From Gracilibacillus alcaliphilus (GTDB lineage: Bacteria > Bacillota > Bacilli > Bacillales > Amphibacillaceae), in NCBI RefSeq assembly GCF_016909015.1, contig NZ_JAFBFA010000026.1:12750-76749 (forward strand): a stretch of DNA of 64,000 nt, in the 5' to 3' direction. Numbering within the stretch: position 1 is the stretch's first letter; every line of letters begins with the position of its first letter. The notes beneath the pieces are model-generated. The model saw nothing but the letters and a program-made list of their open reading frames with translations. It was not told where the DNA came from and made no database searches. A program made the translations under genes and the position numbers. This document shows positions 63,872-64,000 of this stretch, in pieces.

Positions 63872-64000
63872 ACTAACCAACCCCTTAATGTATATATAAA
63901 ACTATTGATGTTAGTCTAATAATTGGACATACCAAATGGGGATTTTTATACTAAATATAATAATCTTTAGGAGTGTCCAGGATGGTAAAACGATATGATA

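Larger units (their letters stand above)
39740..64000. mobile_element. Temperate siphophage prophage (right end beyond window)
   Basis: From the lspA flank to the window edge, genes follow the standard order of a Gram-positive temperate siphophage. Read on the minus strand: HNH endonuclease, small and large terminase, portal, protease, capsid, connectors, tail, lysis. Integrase, repressor and replication genes are not seen and should lie to the right. The left boundary is an estimate based on the repeats at 39746-39766; the attachment core was not identified. Confidence 0.93.

Noticed and set aside
63982..64000. Possible plus-strand gene start ATGGTAAAACG at the window edge, with GGAG upstream
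   Set aside because: Only six codons visible, too little to support a call; strand opposite to the prophage module.
1..64000. CRISPR arrays
   Set aside because: No evenly spaced direct repeats with unique spacers; the tandem repeats seen are within coding regions or att-like.

Overview
The window is chromosomal DNA of a low-GC, endospore-forming member of the Bacillaceae. Evidence: the left 39.6 kb follows the Bacillus subtilis order recG-fakA-yloU / rpmB / spoVM-thiN-rpe-rsgA-prkC-stp-rsmB-fmt-priA-coaBC-rpoZ-gmk-remA-yicC / rqcH, then the PyrR-controlled pyr operon, rluD and lspA. A 28-residue SpoVM homologue at 4901-4987 marks a spore former. Genus was not determined; the style (interspersed repeats, TTG/GTG starts, low GC) fits halotolerant genera near Gracilibacillus, Virgibacillus or Oceanobacillus, which is inference only. 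Layout: 1-18.6 kb is housekeeping genes almost all on the minus strand. They cover DNA repair and restart (RecG, PriA), fatty acid kinase (FakA), ribosome assembly (L28, RsgA), formyl-Met-tRNA and rRNA methylation (Fmt, RsmB), the Ser/Thr kinase-phosphatase pair PrkC/Stp, thiamine and CoA synthesis, and RNA polymerase omega. B. subtilis neighbours def, rlmN and sdaAB/sdaAA are absent from their usual slots. 18.7-27.4 kb holds rqcH, a decayed stretch with two gene remnants (a serine hydrolase and a histidine-triad protein) around a lone tRNA-Val, a DUF378 membrane protein, a Bcr/CflA-type efflux pump and a heterodimeric ABC exporter of the YfiB/YfiC type. 27.6-38.2 kb is the complete UMP pathway, pyrR-pyrB-pyrC-carA-carB-pyrK-pyrD-pyrF-pyrE, with two recognisable PyrR attenuators; pyrP is missing. 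A 215-bp MITE-like repeat, with an exact 9-bp target duplication, has inserted at the 3' end of pyrB and replaced its last codon; a related copy lies between remA and gmk. From about 39.7 kb to the window end is a temperate siphophage prophage read mostly on the minus strand. From right to left: small early or late-control proteins, HNH endonuclease, terminases, portal, Clp-type prohead protease, HK97-type capsid, collagen-like head protein, connectors, major tail protein, frameshifted tail chaperones, tape measure, Dit, an unusual deacetylase fibre plus alpha/beta-hydrolase cassette, a Tal-like tail protein with His-rich repeats, XhlA, holin and M15 endolysin. At its lspA-side end are two plus-strand genes: a YhjD-like gene whose promoter carries a perfect LexA (SOS) box, and a YheC/YheD-type ATP-grasp gene. 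The integrase and repressor are not in the window. The most noteworthy items are the repeat insertion in pyrB, the enzyme cassette inside the tail module, the His-x-His repeat tail protein, the lambda-like slippery site in the tail chaperones, and the SOS-driven edge gene.
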